Below, piece after piece: positions 26,014 through 34,461 of a stretch of DNA of 64,000 bases; within the stretch, counting starts at the first letter, position 1; each line of letters begins with the position of its first letter. The DNA is taken from NCBI RefSeq assembly GCF_003994255.1, contig NZ_ML133855.1, positions 248,001 through 312,000 of the forward strand, given 5' to 3'. A program made the translations under genes and the position numbers. The notes under the pieces are model-generated. The model had not been told where the DNA came from. It saw only the letters and a list, made by a program, of their open reading frames with translations, and did not search any database. The stretch is from Brachybacterium paraconglomeratum. Lineage in GTDB: Bacteria > Actinomycetota > Actinomycetes > Actinomycetales > Dermabacteraceae.

Positions 26014-27068
26014 TGAGCCACCGCACCGCCCGCACCCTGACCCGCCGCTCCGTCGCCGCCCTCGGCCTGACCGCGGCCGCCGCTCTCGGCGCCGCCGGCT
26101 GCGTCGCCGGCGAGGGCTCGAACGACACCGCCGCCGGCGGCTCCGGCGGGGCAGGGGAGTGGAGCACCGACTCGCTCACCATCGACTTCGCGACCTACAA
26201 CCCGCTCAGCCTCGTCGTCCGCGACCAGCAGCTGATCGAGAAGGCCCTCGGCGAGTCCGTCACCGTCGAGTGGGTGCAGTCGGCCGGCTCCAACAAGGCC
26301 AACGAGCTGCTGCGCTCGGGCTCGGCGGACGTCGCCTCGACCGCCGGCTCCGCCGCACTGCTCGCCCGCGCCAACGGCTCCCCGATCAAAGTCATCGACA
26401 TCTACTCCCAGCCCGAGTGGTCCGCGCTCGTCGTGCCGGAGGGCAGCGACGTGACCGGTCCCGCCGACCTCGCCGGCCGCCCCGTCGCCGCGACCCCCGG
26501 CACCGACCCGTACTTCTTCCTGGTCCAGGCGCTCGCCGAGGCGGGGCTGTCCATCGGGGACGTCGACCTGCAGCCCCTGCAGCACGCCGACGGCCGCTCC
26601 GCCCTCGAGGGCGGCAGCGTCGACGCCTGGTCGGGGCTCGACCCGATCATGGCCGCGGCCGAGGTCGAGTCCGGGGCGCAGCTCGTCTTCCGCAACGTCG
26701 ACTTCAACACCTACGGCTTCCTCAACGCCACCGAGGAGTTCATCGACCAGCACGCCGACGTCGCCCAGGTGGTCGTCGACGCCTACGAGGAGGCGCGCAC
26801 CTGGGCGCTCGAGCACCTCGAGGAGACCGCGGCGCTGCTCGCCGAGGTCGCCGGCATCGGCTCCGAGGTCGCGAGCACCGTGATCACCGAGCGCTCCAAC
26901 CTCGACGTCTCCGGCGTGCCGGGCGAGGACCAGCTCGCGGTGCTCGAGGCGATCTCGCCGGTCCTGGCCGACTCGGGCGACGTTGCCGGCGGCGCCGACG
27001 CGGTGAAGGACGCGCTCGAATCGATCGTGCACGCGGACTTCGCGACCGCCGCGGTGGAGGCGAAGTGA
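26013..27068 (+). CDS. ssuA: Aliphatic sulfonate ABC transporter substrate-binding lipoprotein (SsuA-like)
   Basis: This 351-residue protein has an N-terminal Arg-rich signal (RTLTRRSVAALGL) and lipobox GAAGC (Cys about 30). An NMT1/SsuA-like binding fold follows, with the LTIDFATYNPLSLVV opening, VEWVQSAGSNKANELLRSG and the ATPGTDPYFFL block. It captures sulfonates outside the membrane. It shares one base with the ssuB stop (TGATG) and overlaps ssuC by GTGA. Confidence 0.85.
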   Translation: MSHRTARTLTRRSVAALGLTAAAALGAAGCVAGEGSNDTAAGGSGGAGEWSTDSLTIDFATYNPLSLVVRDQQLIEKALGESVTVEWVQSAGSNKANELLRSGSADVASTAGSAALLARANGSPIKVIDIYSQPEWSALVVPEGSDVTGPADLAGRPVAATPGTDPYFFLVQALAEAGLSIGDVDLQPLQHADGRSALEGGSVDAWSGLDPIMAAAEVESGAQLVFRNVDFNTYGFLNATEEFIDQHADVAQVVVDAYEEARTWALEHLEETAALLAEVAGIGSEVASTVITERSNLDVSGVPGEDQLAVLEAISPVLADSGDVAGGADAVKDALESIVHADFATAAVEAK

Positions 27069-27916
27069 GCATCCCGACCGAGATCCCGCTGCCCTCCTCG
27101 ACCGGACCCGCGACGGCGGAGCCCGCCCCGTCGGCCCCCTCCTCCGAGGCGCGCTCCCTCTGGGACCGTCCCGGGGTGCGCCTCACCGCCGGTGCGGCGC
27201 TGCCGCTGATCGTCCTCACGGCCTGGCAGCTCGTCACCGCGACCGGGATCGTGCCCGTCTACCGCCTGCCCGCGCCGCTGACGGTGCTGCAGGCCGGCAC
27301 CGACCTCGTCTCCCGCGGCGAGCTCGGCCTGCACATCGCGATCTCCGTGCAGCGCGTGCTGCTCGGCTTCGCGATCGGGTCCGTGATCGGCCTCGCCGTC
27401 GCCGCGGTCGTCGGCCTCTCCCGCGCCGGCGACGCGCTGCTGAGCCCCACCCTCGCCGCGCTGCGGGCCGTGCCCTCGCTGGCCTGGGTGCCGCTGCTGA
27501 TCCTGTGGCTGCAGATCGGCGAGGAGTCCAAGGTGACCCTGATCGCGATCGGCGCCTTCTTCCCCGTCTTCACCACCGTCGCCGCCGCGCTGCGGCACAT
27601 CGACCCGCACCTCGTCGAGGCGGGGCGCTGCTTCGGCCTGCGCGGCTGGTCCCTGTTCCGCACCGTGCAGCTGCCTGCCGTGGTGCCCTCGGTCGTCTCC
27701 GGCCTGCGCCTCGCGCTCGCCCAGGCGTGGCTGTTCCTCGTCGCCGCGGAGCTGATCGCCTCCTCGATGGGCCTCGGCTTCCTGCTCAACGACTCCCAGC
27801 AGAACGGCCGCGTGGACCGGATCCTGCTGACCATCGTGCTGCTCGCCCTGCTGGGCAGCCTCACCAACGCCCTGCTGGGCCTCGTCGAGAAGAAGCTCCT
27901 GAGGAAGTGGGCATGA
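27065..27916 (+). CDS. ssuC: Sulfonate ABC transporter permease (SsuC-like)
   Basis: This 283-residue permease starts at GTG 27065 (GTGA overlap with ssuA). It has about six membrane segments. The EAA loop reads EAGRCFGLRGWSLFRTVQLP, and SLAWVPLLILW and a SSMGLGFLLNDSQQ segment match SsuC/TauC. It ends in an ATGA overlap with the acetyl-CoA synthetase gene. Confidence 0.88.
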   Translation: MSIPTEIPLPSSTGPATAEPAPSAPSSEARSLWDRPGVRLTAGAALPLIVLTAWQLVTATGIVPVYRLPAPLTVLQAGTDLVSRGELGLHIAISVQRVLLGFAIGSVIGLAVAAVVGLSRAGDALLSPTLAALRAVPSLAWVPLLILWLQIGEESKVTLIAIGAFFPVFTTVAAALRHIDPHLVEAGRCFGLRGWSLFRTVQLPAVVPSVVSGLRLALAQAWLFLVAAELIASSMGLGFLLNDSQQNGRVDRILLTIVLLALLGSLTNALLGLVEKKLLRKWA

Positions 27917-30000
27917 CCGCCACCGACACGAACACCACCGACACGAACACCGCCGCCCCGACCGCCGCCGAGTCCCGCCTGGTCGAGAAGCGCACCTTCG
28001 CGCCCGACCCGGCGCTCGCGGGCACCTGGAACGTCGGCCCCGGGATCCACGCGCAGGCCGAGGCGGATCCGATCGCCTTCTGGGAGGACGCCGCCCGGCG
28101 CGTGGACTGGGCCGAGCCCTGGCACACGGCGCTCGAGTGGGAGCCGCCGACGACCGACCCCGCGACCGCGGAGCTCTCCGTCCCCGCCGCGCGCTGGTTC
28201 GTCGGCGGGCGGCTGAACGTCGCCGAGAACTGCGTGGACCGCCATGTCGCCGCCGGCCGCGGCGAGAAGGTCGCGCTGTTCTTCGAGGGCGAGCCGGGGG
28301 ATCGCGAGGCGGTCACCTACGCGGACCTCCAGGTCCGCGTCTCCCGCGCCGCGAACGCCCTGACGGACCTCGGCATCGGCCCCGGCGACCGCGTCGTCGT
28401 CTACCTGCCGGTGCTCGTCGAGACCGTCGTCATCGCGCTCGCCTGCGCCCGGATCGGCGCGGTGCACTCCCTCGTCTTCGGCGGCTTCAGCGCCGAGGCG
28501 GTCCGCTTCCGCCTCCAGGACACCCGCGCGAAGCTGCTGGTCACCTCCGACGGCCAGTTCCGCCGCGGGAAGGCCGTCGAGGTGAAGTCCGCCGCCGACG
28601 AGGCCGCCCGCGACCTGCCCGACCTCGAGCACGTCCTCGTCGTGCGCCGCACCGGCCAGGACGTGGCCTGGACCGAGGGCCGCGACGTGTGGTGGCACGA
28701 GAGCGTGGACCGCGCGAGCGAGGAGCACACGCCCGAGCCCTTCGATGCCGAGCACCCGCTGTTCATCATCTACACCTCCGGCACCACCGGGAAGCCGAAG
28801 GGCCTGGTCCACACCTCGGGCGGCTATCTCACGCACGCCTCCTGGTCGCACTGGGCGCACTTCGACGCGAAGGAGAGCGACGTCCACTGGTGCACCGCGG
28901 ACCTCGCCTGGGTCACCGCGCACACCTACGAGATCTACGGCCCGCTCAGCAACGGTCTCACCCAGGTCATCTACGAGGGCACCCCCGGGGAGCCGCACCG
29001 CGAGCGGCACCTCGAGATCATCGAGCGCTACGGCGTGACCGTCTACTACACGGCGCCCACCTTGATCCGCACCCTCATGTCCTGGTTCGGCGAGGAGCTC
29101 CCGTCCGGCCACGACCTGTCCACGCTGCGCCTGCTCGGCACCGTCGGCGAGGCGATCAACCCCGAGGCCTGGATCTGGTTCCACCGCACCTTCGGCCGCG
29201 GCGAGCTGCCGATCATCGACACCTGGTGGCAGTCCGAGACGGGCGCGTCGATGCTCGTGCCCCTGCCGGGGGTGACCACGCTGAAGCCCGGCTCCGCGAC
29301 CGGCCCGCTGCCCGGCATCGACATGGCCGTGGTCGACGAGGCCGGCCGGGAGGTCCCCGCCGGGGTCGCCGGCACGCTGGTGGCCCGTCGGCCCTGGCCC
29401 GGGATGGCCCGCACCGTGTGGGGCGATCCGGAGCGCTACCGTGACTCCTACTGGCGGGACTACGCCGGATGCGGCGAGCACGGCGGCTACTACGTCGCCG
29501 GGGACTCCGCCACGGTCGACGCCGACGGATGCTTCTGGATCCTCGGCCGCCTCGATGACGTCGTGAACGTCTCCGGGCACCGCCTGTCCACGATCGAGAT
29601 CGAGTCGGCGCTGGTCGCCGAGGGCAGCGTGCAGGAGGCGGGCGCCGCCGGCATCGACGACGCGCTGACCGGCCAGGCCGTCGCCGTGTTCGTCATCCCT
29701 CGCGGGGACCGCAGCCCCGACGCCGCGGCCCTGCGCGACCGGGTGGCCCGCGAGATCGGCCCGATCGCGAAGCCCCGCCACGTGATCGAGGTGCCGGACC
29801 TGCCCCGCACCCGCTCGGGGAAGATCATGCGCCGCCTGCTCGCCCAGCTCGTCCACACCGAGCGGGCACGCCGCGCCGGCCGCACCCCGGGCCCGCTCGG
29901 GGACGTCACCTCCCTGCAGAACCCGGAGGCCGTCGCCTCGGTCGCGGACGTGCTCGCGGCCCTCCCCGCGGACGACCCGACCGTCTCACCGCAGGACTGA
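27913..30000 (+). CDS. acsA: Acetyl-CoA synthetase-like AMP-forming acyl-CoA ligase
   Basis: This 695-residue adenylate-forming enzyme has an Acs-type N-terminus (FWEDAARRVDWAEPWHTALEW), AMP-binding YTSGTTGKPKG, the substrate-pocket TWWQSETG motif, hinge ILGRLDDVVNVSGHRL and the acetylation-site lysine in RTRSGKIMRRLL. It makes acetyl-CoA (or another short acyl-CoA) from the acid, ATP and CoA. It sits inside the sulfonate operon, coupled to ssuC by ATGA. One reading is recycling of acetate released by the O-acetylhomoserine sulfhydrylase two genes on; activation of a sulfonated acid is an alternative. Confidence 0.88.
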   Translation: MTATDTNTTDTNTAAPTAAESRLVEKRTFAPDPALAGTWNVGPGIHAQAEADPIAFWEDAARRVDWAEPWHTALEWEPPTTDPATAELSVPAARWFVGGRLNVAENCVDRHVAAGRGEKVALFFEGEPGDREAVTYADLQVRVSRAANALTDLGIGPGDRVVVYLPVLVETVVIALACARIGAVHSLVFGGFSAEAVRFRLQDTRAKLLVTSDGQFRRGKAVEVKSAADEAARDLPDLEHVLVVRRTGQDVAWTEGRDVWWHESVDRASEEHTPEPFDAEHPLFIIYTSGTTGKPKGLVHTSGGYLTHASWSHWAHFDAKESDVHWCTADLAWVTAHTYEIYGPLSNGLTQVIYEGTPGEPHRERHLEIIERYGVTVYYTAPTLIRTLMSWFGEELPSGHDLSTLRLLGTVGEAINPEAWIWFHRTFGRGELPIIDTWWQSETGASMLVPLPGVTTLKPGSATGPLPGIDMAVVDEAGREVPAGVAGTLVARRPWPGMARTVWGDPERYRDSYWRDYAGCGEHGGYYVAGDSATVDADGCFWILGRLDDVVNVSGHRLSTIEIESALVAEGSVQEAGAAGIDDALTGQAVAVFVIPRGDRSPDAAALRDRVAREIGPIAKPRHVIEVPDLPRTRSGKIMRRLLAQLVHTERARRAGRTPGPLGDVTSLQNPEAVASVADVLAALPADDPTVSPQD

Positions 30001-30053
30001 CACACTTCCCACCGCCCGCACCGACCGTCGGCCCCGCCGACCAAGGAGGACCC

Positions 30054-31292
30054 ATGACCACCACCGTCCCCGCCTCGAGCTTCGAGACGCCGCTGAAGTT
30101 CGCGTACTGGGTGCCGAACGTGTCCGGCGGCCTCGTCGTCTCCACGATCGAGCAGCGCACCGACTGGCAGCTGCCCTACAACTCACGCCTGGCGAAGATC
30201 GCCGAGGACTCCGGCTTCGAGTACGCGCTGACCCAGACCCGCTACGCCGCCAGCTACGGCGCGGACAAGCAGCACGAGGCCTCCGCCTTCTCCCTCGCCC
30301 TGCTGGGCGCGACCGAGCGACTGCGCGTCATCGCCGCCTTCCACCCCGGCATGTGGCACCCGGGCGTGCTCGCCAAGTGGCTGATCACCGCCGACCACCT
30401 CTCCGGCGGCCGCGCCGCGGTCAACATCGTCTCCGGCTGGCTGAAGGACGAGTTCGTGAACTTCGGCCTCGAGTGGCTCGAGCACGACGAGCGCTACGTG
30501 CGCACCGAGGAGTTCATCCGCGCGCTGCGCGGCCTGCTCACCGAGGACGGGTACACCCAGGACGGGAAGTACTACTCGATCGACGGCTTCACCCTGAACC
30601 CGAAGCCCGTCGACGTCCCCGGCCGCCCCCACCCCGAGATCTTCTTCGGCGGCAACTCCACCGCCGCGCAGGCCACCGCCGGCCGCGTCGCCGACTGGTA
30701 CTTCTCCAACGGCCGCACCCTCGAGGGCTACGAGGAGAACGTCGCCGGCGTCCTCGCCTCCGCCGCCGAGGCCGGCCGCTCCCCGAGATTCGGGCTGAAC
30801 GGCTTCGTCATCGCCCGCGAGTCCCGCCAGGAGGCCGAGGACACGCTGCGCGAGATCGTCTCCAAGGCGCACCGCCCCGCCGTCGAGGGCTTCAGGCAGT
30901 CCGTGCAGGAGGCCGGCGCCTCCACCAAGGACGGCAAGGGCATGTGGGCGGACTCCTCCTTCGAGGACCTCGTCCAGTACAACGACGGTTTCAAGACCCG
31001 TCTCATCGGCACGCCCGAGGAGATCGCCGACCGCATCATCGAGTACAAGAAGATCGGCGTGAACCTCCTGCTGACCTGCTACCTCCACTTCCAGGAGGAG
31101 GTCGCCGCCTTCGGCCGGGACGTGATGCCGATCGTGCGCGAGAAGGAGAAGGACCTCGCCCGCGCCCACGGCACCGAGCTGAACACCGACCTGCTGCCGG
31201 TCGCCCCCGGCGTCTCCGCCGAGGAGGCCGCCGCCGCGACCGCCGAGACCCTCCCCGCCGACCACCCGGCGAAGGCTGGGGCCGCCGCGTGA
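30054..31292 (+). CDS. sfnG: FMNH2-dependent sulfone/sulfonate monooxygenase (SfnG-like)
   Basis: This 412-residue protein is a luciferase-like monooxygenase. The opening FAYWVPNVSGGLVVSTIEQRT is characteristic of the dimethyl-sulfone monooxygenase SfnG group. Further family blocks are TRYAASYGAD, IAAFHPGMWHP, NIVSGWLKDEF and a late LLTCYLHFQEE. It would release methanesulfinate or sulfite using reduced flavin from an unseen reductase. A 40-residue Ala-rich tail makes it longer than typical SfnG. The ATG has an AAGGAGG site. It overlaps the next gene by GTGA. SsuD-type alkanesulfonate use is the alternative. Confidence 0.85.
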   Translation: MTTTVPASSFETPLKFAYWVPNVSGGLVVSTIEQRTDWQLPYNSRLAKIAEDSGFEYALTQTRYAASYGADKQHEASAFSLALLGATERLRVIAAFHPGMWHPGVLAKWLITADHLSGGRAAVNIVSGWLKDEFVNFGLEWLEHDERYVRTEEFIRALRGLLTEDGYTQDGKYYSIDGFTLNPKPVDVPGRPHPEIFFGGNSTAAQATAGRVADWYFSNGRTLEGYEENVAGVLASAAEAGRSPRFGLNGFVIARESRQEAEDTLREIVSKAHRPAVEGFRQSVQEAGASTKDGKGMWADSSFEDLVQYNDGFKTRLIGTPEEIADRIIEYKKIGVNLLLTCYLHFQEEVAAFGRDVMPIVREKEKDLARAHGTELNTDLLPVAPGVSAEEAAAATAETLPADHPAKAGAAA

Positions 31293-32689
31293 GCCAGGAG
31301 ACCCTCGAGAACCAGGTCCCGTCGGCCCCGGAGTCCCCGTCGGCCCCGGAGGGCGGCTTCGGGTTCCGCACCCGTGCGCTGCACGCCGGCGGCACCCCCG
31401 ACGCCCAGCACGGCGCGCGCGCCGTCCCGATCTACCAGACGACCTCGTTCGTCTTCGACGACGCGGACGACGCCGGGACCCTGTTCGCGCTGCAGAAGTA
31501 CGGCAACATCTACTCCCGCATCGGCAACCCCACCGTCGCCGCCTTCGAGGAGCGCATCGCCTCGCTCGAGGGCGGGATCGGGGCGGTCGCGACCGCCTCG
31601 GGGATGAGCGCCGAGTTCATCACCTTCGCGGCGCTCGTCGGCGCCGGGGACCACGTGGTCTCCTCCGCGCAGCTCTACGGCGGCACCGTCACCCAGCTCG
31701 ACGTCACCCTCCGCCGCTTCGGCGTGGAGACCACCTTCGTCGCCTCCTCCGACCCGGAGGACTACCGCGCCGCGTTCCGGCCGGAGACGAAGGTGCTGTA
31801 CGTCGAGATGATCGGCAACCCCTCCGGCGAGATCGCCGATCTCGAGGGCCTGGCCGAGCTCGCCCACGAGCACGGCGTCCCGCTGGTGGTCGACGCGACC
31901 CTCGCCACCCCGTACCTGGTGCGGCCGCTCGAGCACGGCGCGGACATCGTCATCCACTCGGCCACGAAGTTCCTCGGCGGGCACGGCACCACCCTCGGCG
32001 GCGTCGTCGTCGAGTCGGGCCGCTTCGACTGGGGCAACGGGAAGTTCCCCTCGATGACCGAGCCGGTCGAGTCCTACGGCGGGCTGCGCTGGTGGGACAA
32101 CTTCGGCGAGTACGGCTTCCTCACCAAGCTGCGCTCCGAGCAGCTGCGCGACATCGGCCCCTCCCTCTCCGCGCAGGCGGCGTTCCAGCTGCTGCAGGGC
32201 GTGGAGACGCTCCCGCAGCGGATCGATGCGCACCTGGCCGGAGCGCGCGCGGTCGCCGAGTGGCTCGACGCGGATCCGCGGGTCTCGTTCGTGACCTGGG
32301 CGGGGCTCGAGTCCCATCCGCACCACGAGCGCGCTTCGAAGTACCTGCCGCTCGGCCCCGGCTCCGTCTTCGCCTTCGGCGTCCGGCCGACGGGGGAGCA
32401 CGCGAGCGCCGAGGACGAGGCGGCCGCGGCCCGCGCCGCGGGCGAGCGGGTGATCGAGAACCTGCAGCTCGCCTCGCACCTGGCGAACATCGGGGACGCG
32501 CGCACCCTCGTCCTGCACCCGGCCTCGACCACGCACCGCCAGCTCACCGCGGAGCAGCTCGTCGCCGGCGGCGTCCGGCCCGACCTCATCCGCATCTCGG
32601 TGGGCCTCGAGGACGTGGAGGACATCCTCTGGGACCTCGACCAGGCGATCACCGCGGCGACCGGCCGCAGCAGGGAGGAGCAGGCATGA
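31289..32689 (+). CDS. metY: O-acetylhomoserine sulfhydrylase (MetY-like)
   Basis: This 466-residue PLP enzyme starts at GTG 31289 (GTGA overlap). It is of the Cys/Met metabolism family: TRALHAGG, PIYQTTSFVF, YSRIGNPTVAAFE, the PLP lysine in HSATKFLGGHG and the C-terminal RISVGLEDVEDIL. Its 450-plus length and a GTLFALQKYGNIY insertion are typical of MetY. It joins sulfide to O-acetylhomoserine, giving homocysteine and acetate, and so fixes sulfur freed from sulfonates. It is coupled by ATGA to the CoA-binding protein gene. Confidence 0.9.
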   Translation: MSQETLENQVPSAPESPSAPEGGFGFRTRALHAGGTPDAQHGARAVPIYQTTSFVFDDADDAGTLFALQKYGNIYSRIGNPTVAAFEERIASLEGGIGAVATASGMSAEFITFAALVGAGDHVVSSAQLYGGTVTQLDVTLRRFGVETTFVASSDPEDYRAAFRPETKVLYVEMIGNPSGEIADLEGLAELAHEHGVPLVVDATLATPYLVRPLEHGADIVIHSATKFLGGHGTTLGGVVVESGRFDWGNGKFPSMTEPVESYGGLRWWDNFGEYGFLTKLRSEQLRDIGPSLSAQAAFQLLQGVETLPQRIDAHLAGARAVAEWLDADPRVSFVTWAGLESHPHHERASKYLPLGPGSVFAFGVRPTGEHASAEDEAAAARAAGERVIENLQLASHLANIGDARTLVLHPASTTHRQLTAEQLVAGGVRPDLIRISVGLEDVEDILWDLDQAITAATGRSREEQA

Positions 32690-33198
32690 GCGAGCAGACG
32701 CTCACCGCACGGACGTGGCAGGGGCCGTCGGCCCCCGAGCGGCTCGCGATCCTGCGCCAGGCGCGCGCGATCGCGATCGTCGGCGCCTCGACGAACCCCG
32801 CCCGGGCCAGCTACTTCGTGAGCACCTACCTGCTCTCGAGCGCGCCCTACGAGGTCTATTTCGTCAACCCCCGCGCGACGACGATCCTCGGGCAGCCGGC
32901 CTACGCCTCGCTCGCGGACCTGCCCGTCGTGCCCGACATCGTCGACGTCTTCCGCCGGGACGCCGACCTGCCGGGCGTCGCCCGCGAAGCCGTCGAGGTC
33001 GGCGCGAAGGCGCTGTGGCTGCAGCTCGGCTCCTGGAACGAGGAGGCCGCCGCGATCGCCGAGGCCGGCGGCCTTGACGTGGTGATGGACCGCTGCGTGA
33101 AGATCGAGCACGCCCGCTTCCACGGCGGGCTGCACCTGGCCGGGTTCAACACCGGCGAGATCACCTCCCGCAAGCAGAGGGTCAGCGCGCGGCGCTGA
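32686..33198 (+). CDS. YccU-type CoA-binding Rossmann protein
   Basis: This 170-residue protein is a stand-alone CoA-binding domain with AIAIVGASTNPARAS, YEVYFVNPRATTILGQPAY, and late VMDRCVKIEHARF motifs including the conserved Cys. The function of this family is not settled; links to acyl-CoA or sulfur metabolism are suggested by frequent operon context. It is the last gene of the sulfonate operon, with ATGA overlap to metY, and a hairpin follows 20 nt after the stop. Confidence 0.85.
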   Translation: MSEQTLTARTWQGPSAPERLAILRQARAIAIVGASTNPARASYFVSTYLLSSAPYEVYFVNPRATTILGQPAYASLADLPVVPDIVDVFRRDADLPGVAREAVEVGAKALWLQLGSWNEEAAAIAEAGGLDVVMDRCVKIEHARFHGGLHLAGFNTGEITSRKQRVSARR

Positions 33199-33218
33199 GC
33201 GTACGCTCGGAGATCAGG

Positions 33219-33246
33219 CGCGGGCCGGGGAGCACCTCGGCCCGCG
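33219..33246 (+). terminator. Terminator of the sulfonate operon
   Basis: CGCGGGCCG pairs perfectly with CGGCCCGCG over a 10-nt loop, followed by TTCT. A palindrome GAGCGTACGCTC (33197-33208) overlaps the end of the preceding gene. Confidence 0.6.
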
Positions 33247-33334
33247 TTCTGCTGTCCGGGGGTATGAGCACTGGGGCCCGGCGCCGCTCGGGCCGGTCCT
33301 GCGGGTCCGGTGATCCGGGGCGCACCGGCACCGC

Positions 33335-33997
33335 TCACCCCTCGATGCGGAGTCCCAGATGCGCGGCGAGGAGGGGCGCGAGCGCGGTGACCTGCGCGGC
33401 GTCGAGCGTCGCGCCCGACAGGCCCTCGAGGTTCGCGATCGACCCCATCTCCAGCCCGCGCAGGTCCACGTCCTCGAGCCGGGCGTGGGGCAGGGCGACG
33501 GAGCCGGCGCGGCAGTTCACGAAGGCGACGCGGGCGGCGGTGACGGCGCCGAGGTCGAGCTCGTCGATCGTGCAGTCCTCGAAGAGCACGTCCTCCAGCG
33601 TCGAGGAGCGCAGGTTGATCCAGTCGAACTTCGTGCCGGTGATGCGGGTGGAGCGGATCTCGGCGTCGTAGACGTCCAGCGCCCCGATCCGCGAGCCGGC
33701 CAGCTCGACGTCGCGCCAGATGGAGCGGGTCGCATCCAGCACCGGGGCGTTCAGGCGCTCGATCCGGGTCTCGAGCAGCCGGGCGTGCTGGAGCACGGTG
33801 GTGTGCGCGGTGACGTCGACCAGCTCGCACTCGGTGAAGGTCGCGCCGGTGAGGTCCGCCCCGGTGAGATCGGCGCCGACGAGGCGCAGGCCGTCGTGCC
33901 GGTCCTGGGCGTTCAGCTGTGCGGCGTCCGCCTCCTCGAGGTCGGGAAGGACCAGGCGCTCGAGGACGGACGGGCGGGTGGTGGTGCGACGGCGCAT
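33335..33997 (-). CDS. Pentapeptide-repeat protein
   Basis: This 220-residue protein starts at MRRRTTTRPSV. From about residue 38 it has a run of pentapeptide-type A(D/N)LxX units (LVGADLTGADLTGATFTECEL and so on) that should fold into a right-handed quadrilateral beta-helix, ending with a helical AAQVTALAPLLAAHL tail. Related proteins include DNA-mimic gyrase protectors (MfpA/Qnr), but that role cannot be assigned from sequence alone. An upstream in-frame ATG would lie inside the tRNA gene and is rejected. It lies 54 nt from the tRNA gene on the same strand. Confidence 0.8.
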   Translation of the reverse strand: MRRRTTTRPSVLERLVLPDLEEADAAQLNAQDRHDGLRLVGADLTGADLTGATFTECELVDVTAHTTVLQHARLLETRIERLNAPVLDATRSIWRDVELAGSRIGALDVYDAEIRSTRITGTKFDWINLRSSTLEDVLFEDCTIDELDLGAVTAARVAFVNCRAGSVALPHARLEDVDLRGLEMGSIANLEGLSGATLDAAQVTALAPLLAAHLGLRIEG

Positions 33998-34051
33998 GGG
34001 GTCCTCGGGTCGGCGGCGTGAGGTCGTCCTCGAGGGTACGGGGAGGGGGAG

Positions 34052-34125
34052 ACGCTCCGGCAGGATTCGAACCTGCGACCCACTCCTCATGAGGGAGCTG
34101 CTCTTCCGGGCTGAGCTACGAAGCG
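34052..34125 (-). tRNA. tRNA-Met (anticodon CAT), elongator-like with unusual ends
   Basis: The minus strand folds as a full cloverleaf: acceptor CGCTTCG with CGGAGCG (one T-G wobble), D stem GCTC/GAGC, anticodon stem GCTCC/GGAGT with loop CTCATGA, and T arm GCAGG/CCTGC around TTCGAAT. CAT sits at 34-36. The anticodon stem lacks the three G-C pairs of initiator tRNA. C1-G72 and a T at position 73 are atypical for tRNA-Met or tRNA-Ile2. No CCA is encoded. Confidence 0.82.
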
Positions 34126-34246
34126 GTGGTGTCGAACGGGTGCTGTGGGCCCAGCCTGCGGGACCGGTCCGGCGGTGTCGAGCGCGCTGTCATCTGCCGT
34201 CGCATTCGAGGTGCGGCACCCGCGACCTTTCCTCCACAGAGGGTGG

Positions 34247-34255
34247 TTATCCACA
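34247..34255 (+). promoter_or_regulatory. Perfect DnaA box TTATCCACA, copy 1
   Basis: It matches the 9-bp DnaA consensus exactly. It is 157 bp from the second copy, in the same orientation. Confidence 0.55.
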
Positions 34256-34403
34256 TTTTCGTGTCGAATTCGGTGGAGTGTCCGAGTGGTGTGTGGATGC
34301 ATTTCAGGACGTGACGCTCGGGTCCGAGTGGAATGTCTTTGGCCTGCACATATGTTCGGATCGGCGGGCAGGTGTGTGTGTGACGGCTTCTCCCTGCTCG
34401 GCG

Positions 34404-34412
34404 TTATCCACA
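34404..34412 (+). promoter_or_regulatory. Perfect DnaA box TTATCCACA, copy 2
   Basis: It matches the DnaA consensus exactly, 50 bp upstream of the DUF222-HNH start codon. It could bind DnaA or be a conserved element of this gene family's promoter. Confidence 0.55.
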
Positions 34413-34461
34413 TTCTTCTGCGGGCCTTTCCTTTGTCGGTGGCGGCCGGAAGAATAGGGCC

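Larger units (their letters stand above)
34126..34461. other. 336-bp A/T-rich intergenic region with two DnaA boxes
   Basis: No gene is seen. The region is clearly less GC-rich than its surroundings. It contains two perfect TTATCCACA sequences and a repeated GTCCGAGTGG (near 34279 and 34321). It lies between a tRNA gene and the DUF222-HNH gene, whose ATG is preceded by AGGG. Confidence 0.55.

Noticed and set aside
33335..34090. Longer pentapeptide-repeat protein starting at 34090
   Set aside because: The upstream start lies inside the tRNA gene. The start at 33997 gives a normal protein.
34126..34461. Replication origin
   Set aside because: There are only two DnaA boxes and no dnaA, dnaN, parAB or unwinding element. 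Treated as regulatory or titration sites instead.
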